In this document: in pieces, positions 50,772 through 59,585 of the stretch
Numbering within the stretch: position 1 is the first letter of the stretch
How the letters are laid out: each line of letters begins with the position of its first letter
Assembly: GCA_910584265.1 (NCBI GenBank)
Contig: CAJTZE010000001.1
Span: 74,331-138,330, forward strand
Origin: an uncultured Dorea sp.
GTDB taxonomy: Bacteria > Bacillota > Clostridia > Lachnospirales > Lachnospiraceae
Reading direction: 5' to 3'
Length of the DNA: 64,000 nt
Position numbers and translations under genes: made by a program
Notes under the pieces: generated by a model
The model's input: only the letters and a program-made list of their open reading frames with translations
Told to the model about the DNA's origin: nothing
Databases searched by the model: none

Positions 50772-51476
50772 ATGAATTATGATTATTTAAAAAATAAGAG
50801 AATATTGTTTGTGGACGACGAGGAGGGCTTAAGGCAGATGGTATGCTCGATTCTTAAGAAGGAAGGGTACCGGCAGGTGGAATCCGCGGGGACAATGGCG
50901 CAGGCGCTTGAGCTCTGCGCGTCTTGGAAGCCGGAATTTGCGATTCTGGATGTGATGCTGCCGGATGGGGATGGATTTACCCTGTTTGAACAGATTAAGA
51001 GCTTTCTGGATATTCCGGCGCTGTTTCTTACGGCAAGAGGCGAGGAGGACGACCGGATCCGGGGCTTTGGACTGGGAGCCGATGATTATGTGGTGAAACC
51101 GTTTCTGCCAAAGGAGCTCTTGTTCCGGATCCAGGCAATCCTTCGGCGCACCTATAAAGAGGAAGCTCCGCTTTTGGAGCTGGCATTTAGCAGGGTGGAT
51201 TTTGAGCGGGCAGAGGTGATCCGCGGAGGGGAGCATCTTGCGCTGACAGCAAAGGAATATGCAATCCTGCAGGCGCTCGGCCGTAATCTGGGAAGGATTG
51301 TGACGATTGATTCGCTGTGCGAGGCGGCATGGGGAGATAACCCCTACGGCTATGAGAATACGCTGATGGCTCATATCCGAAGGATCCGGGAGAAGATTGA
51401 AGAGAATCCGTCAAAGCCGGTGTCGCTGATTACGGTGAAGGGACTGGGGTATAAGCTGATAGCGAAATCCCGTTGA
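50772..51476 (+). CDS. OmpR-family response regulator (LanFEG/Cpr module)
   Basis: 234 residues. Receiver domain with VDDEEG pocket, phospho-Asp60 (FAILDVMLPDGDG) and Lys in VVKPF; winged-helix domain with ALTAKEYAILQALGRNLGRIV and YENTLMAHIRRIREKIE. AAAGAGGTGGC precedes the ATG. Divergent from the LanFEG-type genes, whose promoter carries an OmpR-type operator. The kinase gene begins about 100 bases after its stop. Similar in order to the orphan Cpr systems of clostridia, where the kinase detects lantibiotics. Confidence 0.92.
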   Translation: MNYDYLKNKRILFVDDEEGLRQMVCSILKKEGYRQVESAGTMAQALELCASWKPEFAILDVMLPDGDGFTLFEQIKSFLDIPALFLTARGEEDDRIRGFGLGADDYVVKPFLPKELLFRIQAILRRTYKEEAPLLELAFSRVDFERAEVIRGGEHLALTAKEYAILQALGRNLGRIVTIDSLCEAAWGDNPYGYENTLMAHIRRIREKIEENPSKPVSLITVKGLGYKLIAKSR

Positions 51477-51575
51477 ATGAATTTGGAGGCGGGGTTAGCT
51501 TCTGCTCCGCGGAAAAGCTGGAACCGAGTCCATTCTTACGCAAAGCCGGGCGCCGGTATGGAGGAGATGATTGGA

Positions 51576-53003
51576 ATGAAAAGTATCATGAAATTAATTA
51601 AGCGGTTTGTGATCACGCTAATTTTTTCGCTGGCAGCGCTGCTGATTTTAAATATTATCCTGCTGTTTACTGTTGTTCAGCCGGATACGGAGTCCTCCGG
51701 GGGCTGGAAGGCGGCGGCAAGGGTGGCGGAGTGTCTTTCGCAGCAGCCGGATGGAGGATATGAGCTGACAGAGGAAGGGAAAATTATGCTGGAGCAGAGG
51801 GGGTGCTGGGCAGTTCTGATACAGGATGGAACGGGAGATGTTATCTGGCACAGTGAAAATCTTCCGGAGGAGATACAGCTTCACTATTCGGCGGCAGAGA
51901 TTTCCTGGTATACCAGAGGATATGTTGCCGATTATCCTACTACCACAGCGGCAAAGGGGGAGGATCTGGTTATGATCGGCAATTCCAAGGAAAGCTATTG
52001 GAAGGATATGTACCCTGCCTTCAGCCTGAATATGGTTAAGAATCTGCCGCGCACGATACTTCTGTTTTTGGGAGCAAATCTGGCTGGGGTTTTTCTGATT
52101 TACATGGTTGTCACATCGGGGATTTTACGATCCGTGAAGCCGATTGTCCAGGGAATTCAGGCGCTGCCTGAGGGAGAGGATGTGTATGTAAAGGAAAAGG
52201 GGCTGCTCTCAGAGCTGGCGTCGGCGCTGAATTTGGTATCAGAGAAGCTCCGCTGCCAGGAATATGAGCTGAAAAAGAAGGATCAGGCCAGGGCGAACTG
52301 GATTTCCGGAGTTTCTCACGATATTCGGACGCCTTTATCTATGGTGATGGGATATGCAGCGGATATAGAAGAGGATGCAGAGGCAGTGGAGGAAATCAGG
52401 CAGAAGGCTGGGATTATCCGTATTCAGAGCATCCGTATGAAGAATCTGGTGAATGATCTAAATCTGGCGTCGAAGCTGGAATATAATATGCAGCCGGTGA
52501 AAATGGAACGGGTGAATCTTACGGCGCTTCTTAGGGAAACGGCTGTTTATTTTATGAATCTGGATATGGATTGGAAGTATCCGGTGGAGTTATCGTCTGA
52601 TATAGGAGGCATTTCAGGAAATTCTGTTCAGGGCGATAAGGAGCTTTTGAAGCGGGCAGTCAGCAATCTGCTTCTGAATGCGCAGATCCACAATCCGGCA
52701 GGCTGTCATATCCGGGCAGGGCTGTCTGAACATTCGGGGAAGCTCTGTGTGACGATTGAGGATGACGGTATAGGAGTCACCGAAGAACAGTTAAGGAAGC
52801 TGAAGGAGACGCCGCATTATATGCTGAACAGCGGAACGGATTCCAACCAGAGGCATGGACTGGGGCTTTTGATTGTCCAGCAGATTATTACGGCTCATGG
52901 CGGGAGGGTAGAATTCGGCCATGGCATGGAGAAGGGCTTCCGGGTGGATATGTTCTTGAACAAACCGGAGGAATCCATTAAAATAGTAGAAAAGGAAGCG
53001 TAA
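51576..53003 (+). CDS. Sensor histidine kinase (LanFEG/Cpr module)
   Basis: 475 residues. Two membrane helices (residues about 11-34 and 160-182) enclose an outside domain of about 125 residues, the likely peptide sensor. A HAMP-like linker precedes HisKA with GVSHDIRTPLSMVMGYA (His248), then N-box NLLLNAQIHNPA, G1 EDDGIGVT and G2 HGLGLLIVQQI. Of several in-frame starts, the ATG at 51576 is preferred since GGAGG (51560-51565) is placed for it. It partners with the preceding regulator. Confidence 0.9.
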   Translation: MKSIMKLIKRFVITLIFSLAALLILNIILLFTVVQPDTESSGGWKAAARVAECLSQQPDGGYELTEEGKIMLEQRGCWAVLIQDGTGDVIWHSENLPEEIQLHYSAAEISWYTRGYVADYPTTTAAKGEDLVMIGNSKESYWKDMYPAFSLNMVKNLPRTILLFLGANLAGVFLIYMVVTSGILRSVKPIVQGIQALPEGEDVYVKEKGLLSELASALNLVSEKLRCQEYELKKKDQARANWISGVSHDIRTPLSMVMGYAADIEEDAEAVEEIRQKAGIIRIQSIRMKNLVNDLNLASKLEYNMQPVKMERVNLTALLRETAVYFMNLDMDWKYPVELSSDIGGISGNSVQGDKELLKRAVSNLLLNAQIHNPAGCHIRAGLSEHSGKLCVTIEDDGIGVTEEQLRKLKETPHYMLNSGTDSNQRHGLGLLIVQQIITAHGGRVEFGHGMEKGFRVDMFLNKPEESIKIVEKEA

Positions 53004-53026
53004 CAGCAGAGGCGGGAGGAGGCCAT

Positions 53027-53710
53027 ATGTATCGGATACTGGTGATAGAGGATGATTTTTCCATGGCGGAGGCGATGAAAAGACAGCTGGAATCCTGGGG
53101 GAATGAGGTCAGGCTGATCTCGGATTTTCAGAACGTGATTCCTGCGTTTGAAGCATATGATCCGCATATGGTATTGATTGATATTATGCTGCCGTTTTTT
53201 AATGGATATCACTGGTGCAGTGAAATCAGGAAGATTTCCAATGTGCCGGTTGTCTTTATTTCCTCTGCGTCGGATAATATGAATATCGTTATGGCAATGA
53301 ATATGGGCGGAGATGATTTTATCCCCAAGCCGGTGGATCTGAATGTGATGACGGCAAAGATCCAGGCGCTGCTTCGGAGAGCCTATGATATGACGGAAAG
53401 GAGTCCGGTATTGGAGCATGGAGGCGTAGCGCTGAATCTGAATGATACTTCCTTTACCTGCGGGGGAGAGAGGGTAGAGCTTACTAAGAATGAATTCCGT
53501 ATTCTGCAGACGCTGATGGAAAATAAGGGAAAGGTAGTCAGCAGGGATACCCTGATGACAAGGCTCTGGCAGGAGGACAGCTATGTGGAGGAGAATACTT
53601 TGACGGTGAATGTGGCAAGGCTCCGCAGGAAGCTCTCCGAGGCAGGGGCAAAAGACTTCATTGCTACCAGGGTGGGCAGCGGATATATCATAGAGGATGA
53701 TAGGAATTGA
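53027..53710 (+). CDS. OmpR-family response regulator, BceR-like
   Basis: 227 residues. Receiver with IEDDFSMAEAM, phospho-Asp52 (LIDIMLPFFNGYHWC, a BceR-type motif) and Lys in IPKPVDLN; winged-helix domain with ELTKNEFRILQTLMENKGKVVS (split at NEFRIL) and NTLTVNVARLRRKL. The Bce regulators act on the adjacent BceAB-type genes. GGGAGGAGG precedes the ATG. Begins only 23 bases after the previous kinase, so both modules may be partly co-transcribed. Confidence 0.92.
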   Translation: MYRILVIEDDFSMAEAMKRQLESWGNEVRLISDFQNVIPAFEAYDPHMVLIDIMLPFFNGYHWCSEIRKISNVPVVFISSASDNMNIVMAMNMGGDDFIPKPVDLNVMTAKIQALLRRAYDMTERSPVLEHGGVALNLNDTSFTCGGERVELTKNEFRILQTLMENKGKVVSRDTLMTRLWQEDSYVEENTLTVNVARLRRKLSEAGAKDFIATRVGSGYIIEDDRN

Positions 53711-53785
53711 GAACCCTATGGATGCGGTCTGGTGCGGCGTGAAGGCTTTAGAGGGAATCCGGCTGTGACGGGGAGGATATAGAAG

Positions 53786-54790
53786 ATGAAAGATAAATGG
53801 CACAGGCTTTTATGGGAATATGTGAATCAGTACAAAATGTCAGGATTGGTATTTCTGCTGTTTGCAGGCATTTTTGCGGCGGTATTCTCGTTATATGAGC
53901 TTGAGACGGAGGCGGTGCTGTATGCTTCCGGCATCTGCGCGGTTATGGGGATTCTGCTTTTGGGGATTCATTTTTTGTCGTTTCAAAGGGCGCACAGGGA
54001 GAGGCGGCGTCTGCTTGCGGGAATTGAATACACATATGGAGAGCTTCCGAAGCCGAAGAACCTGCCGGAGAAGGACTATCAGCAGATGATCGGCGCGCTG
54101 GGGAAAATCTCGGCGGGCTATCTGACAGACTGGGAAAGGGAACGGCAGGACAGTCTGGATTACTATACCACGTGGGTACATCAGATTAAAACTCCGATTG
54201 CGGTGATGCGGATGTATCTGCAGGGGGAGGATACCAGAGAGCACAGAGAGCTTCTGGCAGAGCTATTCCGCATTGAACAGTATGTGGAAATGGTGCTTTC
54301 CTATATCCGGCTTGGAAGCAGAGAGAACGATCTAGTTATCAAGGAGTATGAGCTGGATGCTGTGATCAGGCAGGCAGTCCATAAATATGCGCCGCAGTTT
54401 ATCCGGAAAAAAATCCGTCTGGTATATGAGCCGGTAAAGGTCAGGGTGGTGACAGACGAGAAGTGGCTGCTTTTTATTCTGGAGCAGTTACTCGCGAATG
54501 CGGTGAAATATACACTGGAGGGGACGATTACGATCCGGGCAGGGCAGGATAAGAAGCTGTCGGTATCTGACACGGGCATCGGCATTGCGCCGGAGGATCT
54601 GCCGCGGATATTCGAGAAGGGATTTACCGGCTATAACGGCAGGGCGGATAAGAAGGCCACCGGTCTGGGCTTAAATCTGTGCAGACAGGCGGCGGAGAAG
54701 CTTGGGATTCGGATTACGGCAGAATCAGAGCCGGGAAAGGGAAGTACATTTACACTGGATCTGTCGGAGAAAAAGTTAGAAATTGAGTAG
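53786..54790 (+). CDS. Intramembrane-sensing histidine kinase, BceS-like
   Basis: 334 residues. Two closely spaced helices (residues about 20-37 and 44-64) with almost no outside loop, typical of BceS kinases, which take their signal from the BceAB transporter and not from the peptide itself. HisKA-like motif TTWVHQIKTPIAVM with His132, N-box EQLLANAVKYT, G1 VSDTGIGIAPEDLP and G2 TGLGLNLCR. Separated from bceR by 75 bases. Confidence 0.92.
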   Translation: MKDKWHRLLWEYVNQYKMSGLVFLLFAGIFAAVFSLYELETEAVLYASGICAVMGILLLGIHFLSFQRAHRERRRLLAGIEYTYGELPKPKNLPEKDYQQMIGALGKISAGYLTDWERERQDSLDYYTTWVHQIKTPIAVMRMYLQGEDTREHRELLAELFRIEQYVEMVLSYIRLGSRENDLVIKEYELDAVIRQAVHKYAPQFIRKKIRLVYEPVKVRVVTDEKWLLFILEQLLANAVKYTLEGTITIRAGQDKKLSVSDTGIGIAPEDLPRIFEKGFTGYNGRADKKATGLGLNLCRQAAEKLGIRITAESEPGKGSTFTLDLSEKKLEIE

Positions 54791-54847
54791 TGACTCTTTG
54801 ATTCTTATATGATATAATCCATTTACAAAGGAAGGAGGTATATGTGT

Positions 54848-55147
54848 ATGACGGATAATGAATTGTTACTGGCAATGTCTGAGATGATGGATACGAAGCT
54901 GAAAGCGGAGCTGCAGCCGATGAAAGATGATTTACAGTCTGTAAAGGAGGAGGTGCATCAGGTTAAGCTGTATCAGGAGAATGTGATCGTCCCGCGGCTT
55001 AACACGATCGAGTCCTGCTATACGGATACTTACAAACGCTATAGGAGGGATGCGGATAGGATGGAGGCTGCTTTTGATGATATTGATATATTGAAAAAGG
55101 TGGTCGCTGAGCATTCGGAGAAGCTTCAGGAATTAGCGAATACATAG
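54848..55147 (+). CDS. Small coiled-coil protein inside the Bce module
   Basis: 99 residues, all helix-forming: TDNELLLAMSEMMDTKLKAE, then repeated hydrophobic heptads (MKDDLQSVKEEVHQVKLYQ; FDDIDILKKVVAEHSEKLQEL) with one cysteine in IESCYTDTYKR. No signal or membrane segment. GGAGG at 54834-54838 fits the ATG at 54848, not 54842. It lies between bceS and bceA and ends at a terminator. A broken paralogue is at 13996-14180. Function unknown. Confidence 0.72.
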   Translation: MTDNELLLAMSEMMDTKLKAELQPMKDDLQSVKEEVHQVKLYQENVIVPRLNTIESCYTDTYKRYRRDADRMEAAFDDIDILKKVVAEHSEKLQELANT

Positions 55148-55187
55148 ATGGGATCATTCTGCGGCCGGTAAGCGATACGGCAGATAG

Positions 55188-55224
55188 AAAGCGTAAAGCC
55201 TGAATATCAGGTGATACGCTTTTT
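55188..55224 (+). terminator. Terminator before the BceAB genes
   Basis: AAAGCGTA (55188-55195) pairs with TACGCTTT (55215-55222), with CCTGA/TCAGG stacked inside, then TTTT. It separates the regulatory genes from bceAB, which have their own promoter. Confidence 0.82.
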
Positions 55225-55257
55225 ATAATATAGGAAACTGTGTTCCCTACATTATAA
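55223..55257. repeat. 35-nt palindromic repeat, copy 2
   Basis: TTATAATATAGGAAACTGTG followed by TTCCCTACATTATAA: same length, arms and position relative to a terminator as the copy at 8830-8864. The right arm has one change (TACATT for TATATT) that turns an A-T pair into a mismatch or G-T pair. Confidence 0.75.
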
Positions 55258-55287
55258 GAGTGTCTTTGCCCCCGCCTTACAAAATTG

Positions 55288-55340
55288 TCACAGGAATGTC
55301 ACGAGATTCGATGTCGGTGTTTCTGCCGCTCTGGTATAGT
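55288..55340 (+). promoter_or_regulatory. BceR-type operator and bceAB promoter
   Basis: TCACA-GGAA-TGTCA (55288-55301) fits the BceR-type operator TNACA-N4-TGTAA with one change. The extended -10 box TGGTATAGT is at 55332-55340, and no -35 box is present, as expected for a promoter that needs an activator. Confidence 0.65.
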
Positions 55341-55372
55341 AATGACAGAACAAATGAAGGAGGTTATTTAGG

Positions 55373-56137
55373 ATGGCTTTTTTGGAAGTTTCATGTCTGA
55401 AAAAAATATATACAACACGGTTAGGCGGAAGTCAGGTTCGGGCTTTGTCCAATGTATCTTTTTCGGCAGAGCAGGGCGAGTATGCGGCAATTATGGGGGA
55501 ATCCGGTTCTGGAAAGACCACTTTATTAAATATTCTGGCGGCATTGGATAAGCCTGCCGGGGGCAGGGTGATCCTGGACGGGATGGATCTGGGGCAGATT
55601 AAGGACAGGGAGATCACCACATTCCGAAGGGAGAATCTTGGGTTTGTATTTCAGGATTTTAACCTGCTGGATACGTTTAATTTGAAGGATAATATACTTC
55701 TGCCGCTGGTGCTGGGAAGAAAGGGGATACAGGAGATGACGGACAGCCTCCTTCCTATTGCCCAGAAGCTTGGTATCCGGGATATTCTGGAGAAATATCC
55801 CTATGAAGTGTCCGGGGGACAGAAGCAGCGGGCGGCGGTTGCAAGGGCGCTGATCACGACCCCCAAGCTGATTCTTGCGGACGAGCCCACCGGGGCTTTG
55901 GATTCCCGGTCGGCAAATGACCTGCTGGATCTTCTGGAGGAGATTAACCGGGACGGCCAGACGATTTTGATGGTGACGCATTCTGCAAGGGCGGCAAGCC
56001 GTGCGGGAAGGGTTCTGTTTATCAAGGACGGAGAGGTGTATCATCAGATTTACCGCGGAAATAGTACAAATGAGCAGATGTATCAGAAGATTTCTGATAC
56101 GCTGACACTTCTGGCGACAGGCGGTGAGATACGATGA
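55373..56137 (+). CDS. BceA-like ABC ATPase
   Basis: 254 residues of the MacB/LolD-type ATPase group: YAAIMGESGSGKTTLLNILA (Walker A), VFQDFNLLDTFN (Q-loop), VSGGQKQRAAVARAL (full signature), LILADEPTGALDSRS (Walker B). Drives the BceB-type permease to remove peptide antibiotics such as bacitracin from their lipid target. AAGGAGG precedes the ATG. Overlaps the permease by 4 bases. Confidence 0.94.
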   Translation: MAFLEVSCLKKIYTTRLGGSQVRALSNVSFSAEQGEYAAIMGESGSGKTTLLNILAALDKPAGGRVILDGMDLGQIKDREITTFRRENLGFVFQDFNLLDTFNLKDNILLPLVLGRKGIQEMTDSLLPIAQKLGIRDILEKYPYEVSGGQKQRAAVARALITTPKLILADEPTGALDSRSANDLLDLLEEINRDGQTILMVTHSARAASRAGRVLFIKDGEVYHQIYRGNSTNEQMYQKISDTLTLLATGGEIR

Positions 56138-58131
56138 AATACGGATTCTATACAAAGCTTGCATTTACGAATATACGGAAAAACAGGAGAACTTATGTAC
56201 CTTATGTTTTTACCTGTATCCTGACGGTTATGATGTATTATCTGGTAAGATCCCTTTCTGTGAATCCGGGGCTTAAGGAGATGTATGGCGGCTATTCTAT
56301 TGCATCTACACTGCGGCTCGGAACCTTTGTGATCGGGGTATTTGCACTTATTTTTTTATTCTATACTAATAGCTTTCTGATGAAGCGCAGACAGAAGGAA
56401 TTTGGAGTTTTCAATATTCTCGGCATGGAAAAGAAGCATCTGGCAAGGATGATTCTGACGGAAACGGTTCTGGTAACGGTGATCAGTCTGGGATTAGGGC
56501 TGGGATCCGGCATCCTATTTGATAAGGTGATGTTTCTTCTGATCTGTAAGCTGGTAGGGGCAGAGATCAGCTTAGGATTTTTTGTATCAGGCGGAGTGAT
56601 CTTATCTACTGTAAAATTGTTTTGCGGGATTTATCTGATCATTTACCTGAGAGCAGTCTATACGGTTCAGGTAAATGATCCAATTGAACTTCTCCGCGGC
56701 AGCAGTACAGGAGAGCGGGAACCAAAGACTAAGGGACTGCTTGCGCTGGCCGGGGCGGTATGTCTTGGAACCGGTTATGGAATCGCGGTTACGGTTAAGA
56801 ATCCGGTTGCGTCTATGGGATTATTTTTTGTGGCGGTGATTCTGGTGATCATCGGAACCTATCTGGTATTTACGGCAGGCAGCATTGTAATCCTGAAGCT
56901 TCTCCGCAGAAACCGGAAGTTTTATTACCAGCCCAGGCATTTTATCAGCGTATCCGGCATGATATACCGGATGAAGCAGAATGCGGCGGGGCTTGCAAAT
57001 ATCTGCATCCTGTGTACCATGGTGCTGGTGATGCTCTCGTCTACTACGTCCCTGATACTTGGCAGGGAGGATATGATACACGGACGCTACCCCAATGATT
57101 TTATTATTCATTCCGACAGGTCTGTGGCAGATCAGAATGAAAGGCTGTTCCGGCGGCTGGAAGAAATTTGTAAGGAAGAGGGAATTTCCACAGAAAATAA
57201 GGTAGAATATTCCTATCTGCTATTTATGGCGGAACAGCAGGGAAGCTGGTTTGAGACGGATGAACAGAAGCTTCATATAGAGAGGGATTTTTCAAAATTT
57301 TGTTCCCTGTTCTTTATTCCACTGTCAGATTATAACGCATATTCAGGAGAAAAACAGGTTCTGGAGGGGGACGAGACGCTGCTTTTCTCAAACTATGAAC
57401 CCTATGAGAAGCCTGTGCTTGGGGTTTTTGACCGAGAGTATCAGATTTCGGGGTATTTGGAGGAATTTTTTGGAAATGGAGCGTCTGACATGAATGTTAT
57501 CACCAGCTATTATCTGGTAGTGACGGATGAGGAGTTTGGAAGGCTGGTGGAGATCAGTTCAGGCAATGGGGAAGAATCATGTGCCGAGCAGGTCTATTAT
57601 GGCTTTGACACACCTGTATCGAGTAAGAGGCAGGAAGCATTAGAAGACAGAATTATGTCGGAAATGTCCGGCGGGGAATACGGAGACGATTTTGAGACGC
57701 ACTTGGAGACCAGAGTCGAAAACAGGAATGATTTTATGGGGATTTACGGCGGATTATTCTTTCTGGGATTATTCCTTGGGGTTCTGTTTATCATGGCGGC
57801 GGTGCTGATCATCTATTATAAGCAGATTTCAGAAGGGTATGAGGACAGGGAGCGTTTTGAGATCATGCAGAAGGTGGGAATGACCCAGACTGAGGTCAAA
57901 CAGACCATCCGCTCTCAGGTATTGATGGTATTCTTTCTTCCGATTGTGATGGCGGGAATTCATATAGCATTTGCATTTACGATTATCAAGCTTCTGCTGG
58001 CAGTTATCGGAATGGTGAATGTAAAGCTGTATCTGCTCTGTACTATTGCGGCATTTCTGGTATTTGCGGTTCTGTATGTGATCATTTACAGCCTGACGGC
58101 AAGGACCTATTACAAAATTGTGAGAAGATAA
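56134..58131 (+). CDS. BceB-like FtsX-domain permease
   Basis: 665 residues, ten helices: one near residue 20, three forming the first FtsX unit (RRQKEFGVFNILGMEKKHLARMIL is the coupling loop, here shortened to FGVFNILGMEKKHLARM), two pairs in the middle, then a large outside domain of about 200 residues (about 310-520) and three final helices with YEDRERFEIMQKVGMTQTE as second coupling loop. The outside domain is the peptide-recognition part in BceB. It forms the sensory complex with the BceS-like kinase. Confidence 0.93.
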   Translation: MKYGFYTKLAFTNIRKNRRTYVPYVFTCILTVMMYYLVRSLSVNPGLKEMYGGYSIASTLRLGTFVIGVFALIFLFYTNSFLMKRRQKEFGVFNILGMEKKHLARMILTETVLVTVISLGLGLGSGILFDKVMFLLICKLVGAEISLGFFVSGGVILSTVKLFCGIYLIIYLRAVYTVQVNDPIELLRGSSTGEREPKTKGLLALAGAVCLGTGYGIAVTVKNPVASMGLFFVAVILVIIGTYLVFTAGSIVILKLLRRNRKFYYQPRHFISVSGMIYRMKQNAAGLANICILCTMVLVMLSSTTSLILGREDMIHGRYPNDFIIHSDRSVADQNERLFRRLEEICKEEGISTENKVEYSYLLFMAEQQGSWFETDEQKLHIERDFSKFCSLFFIPLSDYNAYSGEKQVLEGDETLLFSNYEPYEKPVLGVFDREYQISGYLEEFFGNGASDMNVITSYYLVVTDEEFGRLVEISSGNGEESCAEQVYYGFDTPVSSKRQEALEDRIMSEMSGGEYGDDFETHLETRVENRNDFMGIYGGLFFLGLFLGVLFIMAAVLIIYYKQISEGYEDRERFEIMQKVGMTQTEVKQTIRSQVLMVFFLPIVMAGIHIAFAFTIIKLLLAVIGMVNVKLYLLCTIAAFLVFAVLYVIIYSLTARTYYKIVRR

Positions 58132-58152
58132 GAAGAAAATTGAAATAGGGTA

Positions 58153-58204
58153 TTGACAAAAAGAACGTGCGTTTGTATGATGGTAATATACGAAACACAC
58201 GTTC
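58153..58204 (+). promoter_or_regulatory. Promoter with two LexA-type SOS boxes
   Basis: TTGACA (58153-58158), 17 bases, TATGAT (58176-58181). Box 1, GAACGTGCGTTT, lies at 58163-58174 between them; box 2 reads AAACACACGTTC on this strand (58193-58204), i.e. GAACGTGTGTTT on the other. Both fit GAACRNRYGTTY, the Firmicutes LexA consensus, and they mirror each other with centres 30 bases apart. Confidence 0.72.
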
Positions 58205-58256
58205 TTTTTTGCTTGAAAAGGGATTATCTGTGCGGGAGAGGAGAGTGGCAAGAAGC

Positions 58257-59585
58257 ATGAGGATTACAGAGAACATGTCAGTGATGGAGAAGCTGGAGGT
58301 TTTGACGGATGCCGCGAAGTATGATGTAGCGTGTACCTCCAGCGGCACTGACAGAGCAAATGACGGCAGCGGGATTGGGAATTGTGTAAAGGCGGGACTC
58401 TGCCACAGCTTTGCGGCGGACGGCAGGTGCATTTCCCTGTTGAAGATTCTGTTTACGAATGAATGTATCTTTGACTGCAAATACTGTGTAAACCGCCGCA
58501 GTAATGATGTGCTCAGGGCATCTTTTACGCCGGATGAGGTCTGTGAACTTACGATGGAGTTCTACCGCAGGAATTATATCGAGGGGCTGTTTCTTAGCTC
58601 CGGTGTGATTCAGAGTCCGGATTATACGATGGAGCTTATCTATGCAGCTCTCTATAAGCTCCGCAATGAGAGGCGGTTTCAGGGATACATTCATGTGAAG
58701 GCAATTCCGGGAGCCAGTCTGGAGCTGGTGCAGAGAGTGGGATTTCTGGCTGACAGGATGAGTGTGAATCTGGAATTTGCCACGGCGGACGGGCTGAAGC
58801 GTCTGGCGCCCCACAAGACCAGGAAGAATATTCTGGCGCCCATGCGGATGGTGCAGAACGCGGCGGCCGAGAACCGCTATGAGGTACAGAGTTACCGGAA
58901 TGCGCCGAGGTTTGTTCCGGCAGGGCAGAGTACGCAGATGATCATCGGCGCTGTGCCGGAATCGGACTATCAGATCCTCCATGTGGCGGAGTCTCTGTAT
59001 AAGCAGTTTGGTCTGAAGAGGGTATTTTATTCGGCGTTTATTCATCTGAATGAGGATAGGGAGCTTCCGGCAAGGACGGGAGAGGGACCGCCGCTTTTGA
59101 GAGAGCATCGGCTGTATCAGGCGGACTGGCTGCTTAGGTATTATCATTTTGAGGCGAGGGAGATCTTATCCGAGGAGGATCCGAATTTCAATGTGCTATT
59201 TGACCCGAAGTGCAACTGGGCGCTCCGTCATCTGGATGTATTTCCGGTGGAGGTGAACCGGGCGGGCTATGAGATGCTTCTGCGGGTGCCGGGACTGGGA
59301 TACCGTTCTGCACAGAGGATTGTGCGGGCCAGAAGGCTTGGGAAGCTTGATTTTACGGATTTGAAGAAGATGGGCGTAGTGTTAAAAAGAGCTATGTATT
59401 TCCTGACATGCAATGGGAAGATGATGTATCCGACAAAGCTTGATGAGGACTATATTGCAAGGAATCTTTTGAATACGGGAGAGAAGCTTCCGGAGGGAGC
59501 GGACGGAATGACCTATCGGCAGATGTCTTTGTTTGATGATGTGAGATTTGGTGGTGGAATCAGTGAAAAGAATCTATGTGTGTAA
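58257..59585 (+). CDS. Putative DNA modification/repair radical SAM protein (TIGR03916-like)
   Basis: 442 residues. The radical SAM cluster motif is C70-IFD-C74-KY-C77, preceded by cysteines C26, C43, C49 and C58 in a segment (ACTSSGT...GNCVKAGLC) typical of this family. The C-terminal part has a helix-hairpin-helix DNA-binding motif (LLRVPGLGYRSAQRIVRARR). Together they suggest repair or modification of DNA bases by radical chemistry, comparable in idea to spore photoproduct lyase; no substrate is known to me. The ATG at 58257 follows GAGGAGAG by 11 bases. Controlled by two SOS boxes; partner gene overlaps by 23 bases. Confidence 0.88.
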   Translation: MRITENMSVMEKLEVLTDAAKYDVACTSSGTDRANDGSGIGNCVKAGLCHSFAADGRCISLLKILFTNECIFDCKYCVNRRSNDVLRASFTPDEVCELTMEFYRRNYIEGLFLSSGVIQSPDYTMELIYAALYKLRNERRFQGYIHVKAIPGASLELVQRVGFLADRMSVNLEFATADGLKRLAPHKTRKNILAPMRMVQNAAAENRYEVQSYRNAPRFVPAGQSTQMIIGAVPESDYQILHVAESLYKQFGLKRVFYSAFIHLNEDRELPARTGEGPPLLREHRLYQADWLLRYYHFEAREILSEEDPNFNVLFDPKCNWALRHLDVFPVEVNRAGYEMLLRVPGLGYRSAQRIVRARRLGKLDFTDLKKMGVVLKRAMYFLTCNGKMMYPTKLDEDYIARNLLNTGEKLPEGADGMTYRQMSLFDDVRFGGGISEKNLCV

